Translations under genes and position numbers: made by a program
Assembly (NCBI GenBank): GCA_902825865.1
Contig: CADECX010000019.1
Location: 1 to 51,146 of the forward strand
DNA length: 51,146 nt
Origin: an uncultured Alphaproteobacteria bacterium
GTDB taxonomy: Bacteria > Pseudomonadota > Alphaproteobacteria > Micropepsales > Micropepsaceae
Direction of reading: 5' to 3'
Shown: piece by piece, positions 23,916 through 31,570 of the stretch
Position numbering within the stretch: position 1 is the first letter of the stretch
Layout: each line of letters begins with the position of its first letter
Notes under the pieces: model-generated
The model's database searches: none
What the model saw: the letters and a program-made list of their open reading frames with translations, nothing else
Told to the model about the DNA's origin: nothing

Positions 23916-25085
23916 GCCGCGAATCCGGCCAACCGTTTCCGGCGAAACCGCCGGCGCCTGGTTGCCCCAATTGTTGCGCACATAGGTCAGGATATTGGCC
24001 ACCTGATCGTTGTTCAGGCGCCAGCCCAGGCTCGGCATGCCCGGACCGGTGGGCGCTGTAGGCGTCGCCACCGCCTTGCCGCCCGCCAGCACCATCCTCA
24101 CGATGGTATCGGCGCGCACCTGGGTGATATTGGCGTTGCCCGCCAAGGGCGGGAATATCGCGCTGCCCTTGCCGTCGCGGCCATGACAGGCGGCGCAGCT
24201 GATGTCGTAAGCCACCGCGCCCGCCTTCATCTGCACATCCACGCCGGTGGCGGCGCCGCCATTGCCGCGCGACGGCGGCAAGTCCTTGAGATAGACGGCG
24301 ATGGCGGTGAGATCGGCGTTGCTCATTTGCGAAGTGGAATATTCCACCACTTCCGCCATCGGGCCGGACGCCATGGAGCGGTTGCTGCGCCCCGTACCCA
24401 GATATTCGACAATATCGGCGACGCTCCAGGCGCCCAATCCGGCATGGCGGTCGCCGGTGAGGTCGGAGGCGAACCAGCCTTGCAGGCTGGTGCCAGTCAA
24501 CGCCGTGCTCTTGTCGGCCCCGAACATATTCTTGGGCGCATGACAGGCGCCGCAATGGGCCGGGCCGTTCACCAGATAAGCGCCACGATTCCACGCAGCG
24601 CTTTTGGCGGGGTCTTGCACAATCGGCTTGGGATGGAAGAACATCGCGTTCCAGCCCAGCATTCCGATGCGCAGATTATAGGGAAAGCGCAGCTGGTTGA
24701 CATTGATGCTCTTCTTCACCGGCTTGACGGTCTTGAGATAGTTCCACATGTCCGTAAGGCTGCGGTCGTCGAGATGGGCATAATAGGGATAGGGCATCGC
24801 CGGATAGAGGCGCTTGCCGCCCGGCGCGACACCCTTTGTCATCGCCTGCTTGAAATCCTCGGCACTGTAATTGCCGATGCCGGTATCCTTGTCCGGCGTG
24901 ATGTTGGACGACACCAGCTTGCCGAAGGGCGTTTGCAGTTCCACACCGCCGGCCAGATCCTTGCCGTGACAACCTTCGCAATCGCCGATGATGACTTGAT
25001 ACTTGCCGGCATTCACCGTTTGCGCGGCTGCCGGCACGGCAACGACAGCCAGAGCGGCGGCAAGTGTTTTCAAAATTGTCTTCAT
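23895..25085 (-). CDS. triheme cytochrome c subunit of a membrane dehydrogenase
   Basis: A 396-residue exported protein with signal MKTILKTLAAALAVVAVPAA and three haem c sites: CEGCH (Cys36-His40), CGACH and CAACH. This is the layout of the cytochrome subunit of gluconate 2-dehydrogenase and alcohol dehydrogenase complexes, which passes electrons to quinone. Its start ATG overlaps the stop of the GMC subunit (ATGA). The last 21 bases overlap the end of the convergent GT41 gene. Confidence 0.9.
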   Translation of the reverse strand: MKTILKTLAAALAVVAVPAAAQTVNAGKYQVIIGDCEGCHGKDLAGGVELQTPFGKLVSSNITPDKDTGIGNYSAEDFKQAMTKGVAPGGKRLYPAMPYPYYAHLDDRSLTDMWNYLKTVKPVKKSINVNQLRFPYNLRIGMLGWNAMFFHPKPIVQDPAKSAAWNRGAYLVNGPAHCGACHAPKNMFGADKSTALTGTSLQGWFASDLTGDRHAGLGAWSVADIVEYLGTGRSNRSMASGPMAEVVEYSTSQMSNADLTAIAVYLKDLPPSRGNGGAATGVDVQMKAGAVAYDISCAACHGRDGKGSAIFPPLAGNANITQVRADTIVRMVLAGGKAVATPTAPTGPGMPSLGWRLNNDQVANILTYVRNNWGNQAPAVSPETVGRIRGSLRSGS

Positions 25086-26845
25086 GCGTGCACCAATGCG
25101 CCAGGGGATTTGATGTATTTGGTGGTGATGGCCTCGGCGGCCCAATAGGCCAGCGCCCCCACGACACCGGTGGGATTGAGGCCGGCATTGTGCGCGAAGG
25201 CGGAGGCCCCGATCACAAAGACATTGGGCACATCCCAACTTTGCAGATACTTGTTCACCGCGCTGGTCTTGGGATTGCCGCCCATGATCGCCCCTCCGGT
25301 ATTGTGCGTGCTTTGATACGGGACCGAGTCCCACCCTTTTTTGATACGGGATACCGCGGCGAATTTGGGATTGAACGCCTTGGTGATCTTTTCCATCTGG
25401 CCCGAGATGAAATGCGACATGGCGATGTCGTTGTCGGGAAAATCGAAGGTGACCCGCAGCAAGGGCCGCCCATGCCGGTCCGTATAGCTGGGGTCGAGGT
25501 CGAGATAATTTTCCCGCACCGGATAGGATGATCCCTGAGCGGAAAAGCCCATGCTGTTCTGGTAGCCATCCACCGTCGCCTGCTTCCATTTGGCGCCCCA
25601 GCGCGGGCTGCCGGGCATGGTCGGGCGGTTGCTGATGGGGCGGCCGTTGCTGACCACGCAATTGAGGCCCGCCCCACCCACGAAATCGACTTTGGAATGG
25701 TCGAAGGCATCGCCGTTGAAATCGTCCATGCTTTGACCCATGGAGCCCGCGCCGATGAAGGGATTGAAGTGCTTGCCCTCGAAGAACATGCGGGCGCCGC
25801 TGCTGGTCTGGTAGCAATAATTGCGCCCCACCGTGCCCTGACCGCTGACCGGATCATATTGGGCGCCGATCTTGGACAAGAGCATCATGCGCACATTCAT
25901 CAGGCCGTAAGCGCAGAGCAGCACGATATCGCCCGGCTGCTCGCATTCCGTGCCGGTGGCGTCGATATAGGTGACGCTTTTGGCCATCTTGCCGTCTTGG
26001 GTGAGATTGACCTTGAGCACCTCGCAATCGGTGCGCGCCTCGAAATTCGGATTCTTCATCAACACCGGCAGCACGCAGGTTTGCGGACTGGACTTGGAAT
26101 AGTTGCCGCAGGCGAAGCGTTCGCAGAAGCCGCAAAAGGTGCACTGCCCCATCCGCACGCCCAGCGAATTGACATAGGCCTCGGACAGATTGGCCGACGG
26201 CGTGGGGAAAGGATGATAGCCCATGCCCTTGACGGCCTCGGCGAACAGGCTGGGCGCATAACTCATCTGCATCGGCGGGGTGGGATATTCCCGCGACCGC
26301 GGACTTTCGAACGGATTGCCGCCGGCTTGAATCTGGCCTTTGATATTGCCGGCCTTGCCGGAAATGCCGCAGAGATATTCGAACGCATCGAAACTGTGTT
26401 CGATCTCGTTCCAGGTGACACCCCAGTCCTGCAATTGCAGATTTTTGATCTTGGCGGCGCCATAGCGCCGGGTGAGATGGGTCTTGATCTGAAAGTCGCT
26501 CTCCCAGAAACGCCAGGTATGGCCGTTCCAATGGACGCCTGCGCCGCCCACGCCATGTCCGGGCAGGAAAGAACCGTAATCGCGCATCGGCAACGCCCTT
26601 TGGCCGGCATTGTTGCGCATGGTCATGGCTTCGACATTGGGCTGCAGGAACAGTTCCTTGCGGATGGCATAGCGCAATTCGTCCTGGACATAGGCGATGT
26701 TGAAATCGGTGGGCGTATCGCGCCAGGGCCCGCGCTCGATCGCCACCACATTGAGGCCCGCTTCGGTGAGCTGCTGCGCCAGGATCGATCCTGTCCAGCC
26801 CAACCCGACGATCACCGCATCTTTCTTCGGCAACAAACGCGCCAT
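25082..26845 (-). CDS. GMC flavoprotein subunit, gluconate 2-dehydrogenase type
   Basis: The 587-residue catalytic FAD subunit. It shows the dinucleotide fold KKDAVIVGLGWTGSILAQQL, a Cys cluster QCTFCGFCERFACGNYSKS, which resembles the possible iron-sulfur region found in this subfamily, and the C-terminal active-site region HNTGGAIMGGNPKTSAVN with NVFVIGASAFAHNAGLNPTG. It probably oxidises gluconate or a related sugar acid in the periplasm; export would be with the Tat leader of the gamma subunit. The ATG overlaps the gamma stop as TGATG. Confidence 0.9.
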   Translation of the reverse strand: MARLLPKKDAVIVGLGWTGSILAQQLTEAGLNVVAIERGPWRDTPTDFNIAYVQDELRYAIRKELFLQPNVEAMTMRNNAGQRALPMRDYGSFLPGHGVGGAGVHWNGHTWRFWESDFQIKTHLTRRYGAAKIKNLQLQDWGVTWNEIEHSFDAFEYLCGISGKAGNIKGQIQAGGNPFESPRSREYPTPPMQMSYAPSLFAEAVKGMGYHPFPTPSANLSEAYVNSLGVRMGQCTFCGFCERFACGNYSKSSPQTCVLPVLMKNPNFEARTDCEVLKVNLTQDGKMAKSVTYIDATGTECEQPGDIVLLCAYGLMNVRMMLLSKIGAQYDPVSGQGTVGRNYCYQTSSGARMFFEGKHFNPFIGAGSMGQSMDDFNGDAFDHSKVDFVGGAGLNCVVSNGRPISNRPTMPGSPRWGAKWKQATVDGYQNSMGFSAQGSSYPVRENYLDLDPSYTDRHGRPLLRVTFDFPDNDIAMSHFISGQMEKITKAFNPKFAAVSRIKKGWDSVPYQSTHNTGGAIMGGNPKTSAVNKYLQSWDVPNVFVIGASAFAHNAGLNPTGVVGALAYWAAEAITTKYIKSPGALVHA

Positions 26846-27576
26846 CAAACCTGCCCGTAAATCGAAACCGGGCCGTTCGGATAAGGCTGATTGTGCTTGT
26901 CGATATGATCGCGGTAATCGTAGCGCGCGCCGGGGAAGCCGATCATCTTCCAGCTCGCCATGTTCTTGTTGCCGCCATAAAGGGGATCGGCGAAGAACCC
27001 CTCCATGGTATTCTGCAGCATCAGCTCGAAGAATTCCTTGCTGCTGAAGCCGGGCTTGAGCTTCAGGGTGATCTTGCCGCCATCCAATCCGGCAAGGACT
27101 TCATCCTGCTGCTCCGCCGTCAGGGCGCGGAAATCTTTTTTGTATGTGGTGTTGGTGTAGTCGGCGAGGGCGCGAAGACCCAGGCGGTAGCGCCCCGCCG
27201 GTGTGAGATCGCCCTGAAAACCTTGGGTGGGCAGGCCCGGCATGAAGGGCCCCTTCATGTAAAGGCGGCTGGCCTGGCCGAAGGCGCCGGCAAGCTGGCG
27301 GTCGATATAGACGGCGCAACCGCACGCCTTGCCGCCGGGTGAAAGATGATCGCCCGGGATAAAGCGATCGACGATGGCTTCGATGGTGGCGGCCTCGCCG
27401 GGGTTGAAGAAATACCAGCCCAGCGGATTGACCGGGCGGGGCGGCTCGCCCGCGAAGGGCGACCAGGGCACGGTGCCGGAAAGGCTCTTGCCGTCCGCCG
27501 AACCCGCCAGGACGGCCATGGCCGCCGCCGACGCCAGCAGGCTGCGGCGGCTGAGCGCTCGCGAAGGATGCTGCAT
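26845..27576 (-). CDS. gluconate 2-dehydrogenase subunit 3 (gamma) family protein
   Basis: A 243-residue protein with a twin-arginine leader (SRRSLLASAAAMAVLAG). The body has NPGEAATIEAIVDRFIPGD, the hallmark of the gamma family, and ends near GYPGARYDYRDHI-like sequence (IGFPGARYDYRDHID). The subunit carries the flavoprotein through Tat and stabilises it. It is first of three coupled genes. The 237-base gap to the Q-rich gene on the other strand should hold its promoter. Confidence 0.88.
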   Translation of the reverse strand: MQHPSRALSRRSLLASAAAMAVLAGSADGKSLSGTVPWSPFAGEPPRPVNPLGWYFFNPGEAATIEAIVDRFIPGDHLSPGGKACGCAVYIDRQLAGAFGQASRLYMKGPFMPGLPTQGFQGDLTPAGRYRLGLRALADYTNTTYKKDFRALTAEQQDEVLAGLDGGKITLKLKPGFSSKEFFELMLQNTMEGFFADPLYGGNKNMASWKMIGFPGARYDYRDHIDKHNQPYPNGPVSIYGQV

Positions 27577-27813
27577 GGAATTTCCCCCAAACCTGCCAAA
27601 TCTGATTCTGGCTATTGTTGGCGGCGATCCTAAGAGCGAGTTCCGCGCCGATCAATTCGCGCCGGATATTGCAGCCGCGAAACAAGGCAGGCCGCTCTTT
27701 TGGGCGAAGATTAAAAAGGCGCGAAATGATGGGAACTCAAAGGGTTCCCGGAACGATGGCGGCGGAACACTATTTCCTGAATGGGCTGGCACACACCCAA
27801 CTTGGAGAATGTC

Positions 27814-27978
27814 ATGGGAAACCAGAACGACCAGTCTGGCCAGAAGAACCAGCAGCAGAAGCATCAGAACCAGCCGCAGTCCGGCCAGCAAAGCGGACAG
27901 CAGCAGCGCCAACAGGGCCAGCAGGACCGCGATCAGCAGACCGACAAGTCCAGCGACCAGCAGAACAAGCAGCGCTAA
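27814..27978 (+). CDS. 54-residue glutamine-rich protein
   Basis: ATG 27814 has CTTGGAG upstream. The product starts MGNQNDQSGQKNQQQKHQNQ and is made almost only of Gln, Asn, Lys, Asp, Arg and Ser, with no hydrophobic core, so it is probably disordered. Two in-frame upstream Met codons lack a Shine-Dalgarno. It is followed by a structured repeat and a strong terminator at 28051, which supports a real, separately transcribed gene. No function is recognised; small disordered stress proteins are one possibility. Confidence 0.62.
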   Translation: MGNQNDQSGQKNQQQKHQNQPQSGQQSGQQQRQQGQQDRDQQTDKSSDQQNKQR

Positions 27979-27982
27979 CTAG

Positions 27983-28034
27983 GGAGCAGCCGCGAACCCG
28001 AGCGAAAGCGAGGGCCTCGCGGTGCGACCATTAA
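27983..28034 (+). repeat. structured dispersed repeat, copy 2
   Basis: 52 bases matching 13676-13726. Here CGCGA pairs with TCGCG where copy 1 has GGCGG with CCGCC, so two stem changes are compensated. It lies four bases after the Q-rich gene stop. Confidence 0.65.
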
Positions 28035-28050
28035 AAAAACAGCAATGAAA

Positions 28051-28077
28051 GAGGCCCGGGAAACCGGGCCTCTTTTT
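28051..28077 (+). terminator. intrinsic terminator
   Basis: Nine perfect pairs (GAGGCCCGG with CCGGGCCTC), loop GAAA, then TTTTT at 28073-28077. It ends the Q-rich gene transcript and lies 48 bases before the GntR gene. Confidence 0.9.
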
Positions 28078-28125
28078 GGCGCGAGGCCGATTGTATTTTT
28101 CGAATCGAAAGACCAATGTCGCTGG

Positions 28126-29025
28126 ATGGCGACCAAACGTCCCAAAGCCAGTCGCCTGCAAGCCGAACTGGCGCGCCGTATCTTGCGGCATCTCAAGGAT
28201 GAGAAGGCCGAGCCTGGCCATCATTTGGTGGAGCTGGAGCTTTGCGGCATCTTCGATGTTTCCCGCACCCCGGTGCGCGGCGCGTTGAACCTCCTGGCGG
28301 CGGAGGGCGTGCTCGCGGCGCGCTCGGGGCGCGGTTTCGTCCTGGCAAAAATGCCCGGCGCGATTGATGACGGCAGCGGCGAAGACGAAGAACAGGATCG
28401 CCGCCTGTTCGATGCCCTGGCGCGGGCGCGCCATGCGGGAAAATTGGCCGATCAATTCACCCAGCAGGAAATCGTGCGCCGCTTTGATGCGCGGCTGGGC
28501 ACGGTGATGACGGTGCTGCGCCAGTTGGCGGAATTGGGCCTGGTCGAGCGCCGGCCCGGCAATGGCTGGTCCTTTACCGCCGATCCCTCCCGCGTCTTGA
28601 ATGAGAGCTATGCCTACCGCCGCGCCCTGGAGCCGCAGATATTGTTGCAGCCGGGATTCAAGCTGGACCGCGCCTGGGCGGAAAAGACCCGCGCCGCGCT
28701 GCAGAAATTCCGCAAGAAAAACTGGCGCGCCGGCGATGGCGTGGCGTTTCACGCCGCCAATGCGGATTTCCACGAGCAGCTGGCGCGCTGCTGCGGCAAC
28801 CGCACCATGTTCAAGGCGATTCAGCGCCAGAACCAGTTGCGCGATTTTCTTATTGGCCAGACCGACTATCCGATGGAGCAGGTTCACAGCGCCATCGACG
28901 ACCATTTGGAGATATTGGCGGCGCTGGAAGCGGGGTATGCCGATAAGGCGGCGGCGCTGATGTTGCACCACCTGACCCAAAGCGCCAGCCAGTCGCAGAA
29001 GGACGAGCCAGGCACAGCAGCCTGA
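28126..29025 (+). CDS. GntR-family regulator with two winged-helix domains and FCD domain
   Basis: A 299-residue regulator. The first winged helix (about residues 5-75) has the GntR pattern LELCGIFDVSRTPVRGALN and LAARSGRGFVLAK. A second, more diverged one follows (about 85-160: FTQQEIVRRFDARLGTVMTV and VERRPGNGWSF). The C-terminal FCD ligand domain has FHAANADFHEQLARCCGN and SAIDDHLEILAALEAG. Usual FadR-type proteins have only one DNA-binding domain. ATG 28126 is used because earlier codons lie in the terminator. The likely ligand is a small organic acid, perhaps linked to the gluconate dehydrogenase genes. Confidence 0.82.
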   Translation: MATKRPKASRLQAELARRILRHLKDEKAEPGHHLVELELCGIFDVSRTPVRGALNLLAAEGVLAARSGRGFVLAKMPGAIDDGSGEDEEQDRRLFDALARARHAGKLADQFTQQEIVRRFDARLGTVMTVLRQLAELGLVERRPGNGWSFTADPSRVLNESYAYRRALEPQILLQPGFKLDRAWAEKTRAALQKFRKKNWRAGDGVAFHAANADFHEQLARCCGNRTMFKAIQRQNQLRDFLIGQTDYPMEQVHSAIDDHLEILAALEAGYADKAAALMLHHLTQSASQSQKDEPGTAA

Positions 29026-29049
29026 TATTTAGTTGGCACCACGTACAAG

Positions 29050-29155
29050 CTTAGCGCGCAGCATTTTGGCACCTGAGCAGGAGCGAGGAGCGATGTGGGC
29101 TAAAACGCCCATGAGCGACGAGCGACGAACTCAGGGGGCAAAAGGCAAGCGCTAG
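29050..29155. repeat. long imperfect palindrome between convergent genes
   Basis: Nested inverted arms: CTTAGCGC with GCGCTAG at the ends, TTTTG with CAAAA, CCTGAG with CTCAGG, and a central TGGGC-TAAAAC-GCCCA. It fills the space between gntR and the diflavin reductase and includes the stop codon of the latter. It could be a bidirectional terminator or a small inverted-repeat element. Confidence 0.5.
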
Positions 29156-30600
29156 TAGATATCGCGCCGGTACTGGCCGTCCTGAGTCATCTGGTCGAGC
29201 TTTTCCTCGCCCAGAATTGTGATCAGGGCGTCTTGCACCCCTGCCGCCATGTCCAGCCCGCCGCACACCAGGATGGAGGCGCCGCGCTCACCCACCCAGC
29301 GCCCGATTTCCGCGCCATGCTCGGCCACCAGATGCTGGACATAGCGTTTGGGCGCCGCGTCGCGCGAAAAAACCAGATCGGTGCGGGCCAAGGTGCCATC
29401 CGTCTGCCAGGCCGCCAGATCCTCTTGATAGTAAAGATCGCTCGCCTGCCCGCGCTCGCCGAACAAAAGCCAGGCATCGCCCAGCTTTTTCTGCTGGCGA
29501 TAGAGCAGATGGGCGCGCAGGCCGGCAAAGCCGGTGCCCGCGCCGATCAAGATCTGCGGCGCCTCGCCCTGTTCGTTGGCGGCGGGGGGATGGAAATTGG
29601 GATTGGGCCTCAGCCGAAGCTTTACCACCCCGCCTTGCAGGCAATCACGGGTAAGCCAACCCGAGCCCAGCCCCAGGCTGCCGTCATCCTTCACCGCCTT
29701 GCGCACCAACAGCTCCATGCGGCCGCTCTCCGGCAGCGAGGCGATGGAATATTCGCGGTGGGGAAAGGCCTCCAGCCGCTCCACCAGCCATTCCAGCGAA
29801 ATGCCTTCGACCTCATGCGGCTGGGGCAATTTGGAATGGGCAATGATGTCGCGCAGATAGGTCCACTGGCCGCGCCAGCGGAAGCTTTTTTCCCCATCCA
29901 GTTCATGACGCGTCAGAAATTCCTCGACCAAGGCCTGGCTGTTGCGCGGCCATATTTCGGCGATGTCACCGGCCGTCCAGTTGAGCTGTTCCGGATCCTT
30001 GGGGCGCAGCCCGATATGCCAGGCCTCTCCGCCCTGACTGCCGGGATTGAGCAATCGCCTTTCGTCCAAAAACCAGTCGCGCGGCGGTCCCGGCATCAGC
30101 GCTTCCGCAGAAGTTTGCGCCCCCAGCCGGTTCAACTGTTGGGCCCATTTGCCCATCGCGGCGTCGTCGTCATCGCCATTGACGCAAACCACGTCGAACA
30201 GGCGGCGCGCCTTGCCCGAAGCCAGCCAGCGATCCAAGCCACGGCCGAAACCGCAGAAGGTGGCATCGTATTTCATGTCGCCCAGCGCCAGCACGGCATA
30301 GCTGAGACCCTTGAGCGAAGGTGCCTGTGCCATCTGCTTGCGGACAAAGGCGCGCGCGGAATCCGGTGCTTCGCCTGCGCCATAGGTGCTGGTGATGACC
30401 AGAAGCGTACCGGCCTCGGCAAGCTCGGTCACGCTCAGGCTGCCCAAAGCCGCCACCCGCACCACCCGATTCGCGGTTGCCGCCAGGGCATTGGCGCTCA
30501 GCCAGGCGATGCGCTCGGCCGCGCCGGTCTGGCTGGCGAAAGCAACCAGAATTCTGCCATTGCGTTTGCGAGGGTTCGAAAACACGGAGCCGAAGATCAT
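29152..30600 (-). CDS. diflavin reductase, sulfite reductase flavoprotein (CysJ)-like
   Basis: An electron-transfer flavoprotein of about 482 residues. The flavodoxin domain comes first (ILVAFASQTGAAERIA, TSTYGAGEAPDSARAF), then the FAD-binding barrel (HREYSIASLPESGRMELLV, GLGSGWLTRDCL) and the NADPH domain (LIGAGTGFAGLRAHLLYR, LLFGERG), ending YRRDIY. It resembles the shorter CysJ-like reductases that may serve other acceptors; no sulfite reductase subunit is adjacent. The start is uncertain: ATG 30600 or ATG 30678 (26 residues longer), neither with a good Shine-Dalgarno. Confidence 0.82.
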   Translation of the reverse strand: MIFGSVFSNPRKRNGRILVAFASQTGAAERIAWLSANALAATANRVVRVAALGSLSVTELAEAGTLLVITSTYGAGEAPDSARAFVRKQMAQAPSLKGLSYAVLALGDMKYDATFCGFGRGLDRWLASGKARRLFDVVCVNGDDDDAAMGKWAQQLNRLGAQTSAEALMPGPPRDWFLDERRLLNPGSQGGEAWHIGLRPKDPEQLNWTAGDIAEIWPRNSQALVEEFLTRHELDGEKSFRWRGQWTYLRDIIAHSKLPQPHEVEGISLEWLVERLEAFPHREYSIASLPESGRMELLVRKAVKDDGSLGLGSGWLTRDCLQGGVVKLRLRPNPNFHPPAANEQGEAPQILIGAGTGFAGLRAHLLYRQQKKLGDAWLLFGERGQASDLYYQEDLAAWQTDGTLARTDLVFSRDAAPKRYVQHLVAEHGAEIGRWVGERGASILVCGGLDMAAGVQDALITILGEEKLDQMTQDGQYRRDIY

Positions 30601-30735
30601 GCGGGCCACTAACACAGGGCCGGGATGGGCGCAAACCCCGGTTTTCCAAGGATTAATGTGGGTGTTGAACTTTTTCATGCGCCCGGGAACCCGGCTCGCG
30701 CGTTGTATCCGTCAGACCCGAAGGACTGTCAGCCC

Positions 30736-30894
30736 ATGCATTTTGACGTGATCACCATCCAGCCGCTGGTCGCCTTGCTGTTCGGAATCCTGATTCTGAT
30801 TCTGCCGCGGCTGCTGAATTATCTGATCGCGATCTACCTGATCTTCATCGGACTGGTCGGCATCTTTCCCCATATTTTCACCACCACGACTTGA
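30736..30894 (+). CDS. DUF3096 family small membrane protein
   Basis: A 52-residue protein that is almost entirely hydrophobic: MHFDVITIQPLVALLFGILI then LPRLLNYLIAIYLIFIGLVG. This is the pattern of DUF3096. ATG 30736 starts at the conserved residue; longer frames add an unrelated head. The next gene follows after ten bases, so the two probably share one transcript. The function is unknown; a role in envelope stress is a guess. Confidence 0.8.
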   Translation: MHFDVITIQPLVALLFGILILILPRLLNYLIAIYLIFIGLVGIFPHIFTTTT

Positions 30895-30904
30895 AGGAGC
30901 AGCC

Positions 30905-31180
30905 ATGAGCACGCACGCCAACAACAATATCAAGCCGCACGAAAAAATGCCGGAGCATCACAGCACCGACAAGCAGCCGAAAAACAAGGAAGAGAAAATC
31001 GACGCGCAGATGGAAGACAGTTTTCCGGCCAGCGATCCGCCATCCTTCTCCGGCGGCAATCACATTATCGGCGCGCCGACCGGGCGCGAGAGCGATGCGC
31101 CGAAATCCGATCACCCCGCCGTTATCGACGCGGAAAAGAAAGTGAAAGATGGTTCCGCCGCTGACGCAAAAAAATACTGA
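30905..31180 (+). CDS. small hydrophilic protein with SFPASDPPS motif
   Basis: A 91-residue charged, probably disordered protein with the short conserved motif DSFPASDPPSF at about residues 39-49, seen in many small alphaproteobacterial proteins of unknown role. The rest is rich in Lys, Glu, Asp and His. AAGGAGCAGCC precedes ATG 30905, a good Shine-Dalgarno. It follows the DUF3096 gene by ten bases. Related genes often belong to general stress regulons, which I cannot confirm from this sequence. Confidence 0.75.
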   Translation: MSTHANNNIKPHEKMPEHHSTDKQPKNKEEKIDAQMEDSFPASDPPSFSGGNHIIGAPTGRESDAPKSDHPAVIDAEKKVKDGSAADAKKY

Positions 31181-31223
31181 GCGATTGTTAAAATGCGAGG
31201 GATTTTATTGAGCAGTTGTTAAA
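31178..31223 (+). promoter_or_regulatory. tandem repeat TGAGC-N2-TTGTTAAA upstream of sciP-like gene
   Basis: Two near-identical 15-base units start at 31178 and 31209, 31 bases (about three helical turns) apart, 51 to 96 bases before ATG 31274. Each ends TTGTTAAA, which contains a CtrA half-site-like GTTAA. The first TGA is the stop of the previous gene. Confidence 0.45.
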
Positions 31224-31273
31224 CGGCGATTTCCTAGGCTGCATGGGCTGGGGGCGGCAAAAAGGAGCCGCCT

Positions 31274-31549
31274 ATGAAAGACTTTACGCCTAAGTACGCC
31301 GACGATCAGACCATGCCGCCCGGTAGCGGAGTCGTGGTCCCGTTTAACCTTCCCCCCTCTTATACGGTACGTTGGGTTCCGCGCCGCAAGGCCGACGTGG
31401 TTTCCGCCGTGCATGCGGGAATTCTCAGCATGCTGGAAGCGTGCCAACGCTACCGCCTGTCGCCGGAAGAATTTCTGGAATGGGAGCGGCAATATAAGGC
31501 GGGTGAGTTGACCCGTCCGCGCGCCTCTCCGAAAAAAGCGCTGCATTAA
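31274..31549 (+). CDS. sciP: SciP-like DUF1153 protein, CtrA inhibitor family
   Basis: A 91-residue helix-turn-helix protein. The conserved core reads VRWVPRRKADVVSAVHAGIL and LEACQRYRLSPEEFLEWERQ, matching SciP of Caulobacter, which binds CtrA at promoters and blocks its activation in swarmer cells. The N-terminal PPGSGVVVPFNLPPSYT and the C-terminal tail ASPKKALH differ from SciP, so a paralogue is possible. ATG 31274 has AAAGGAG upstream. The stop is 22 bases from the convergent dsbD-type gene. Confidence 0.82.
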   Translation: MKDFTPKYADDQTMPPGSGVVVPFNLPPSYTVRWVPRRKADVVSAVHAGILSMLEACQRYRLSPEEFLEWERQYKAGELTRPRASPKKALH

Positions 31550-31570
31550 CGCCGCCCGAAATCGGGAATG

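Noticed and set aside
23915..25817. 640-codon version of the triheme cytochrome reaching into the GMC gene
   Set aside because: The first 244 codons are an out-of-frame reading of the flavoprotein; the signal peptide begins at 25085.
27731..27757. GGAAC-N17-CGAT resembling a general-stress (EcfG) promoter before the Q-rich gene
   Set aside because: The -10 element departs from CGTT, and several GGAAC copies nearby make one match unconvincing.
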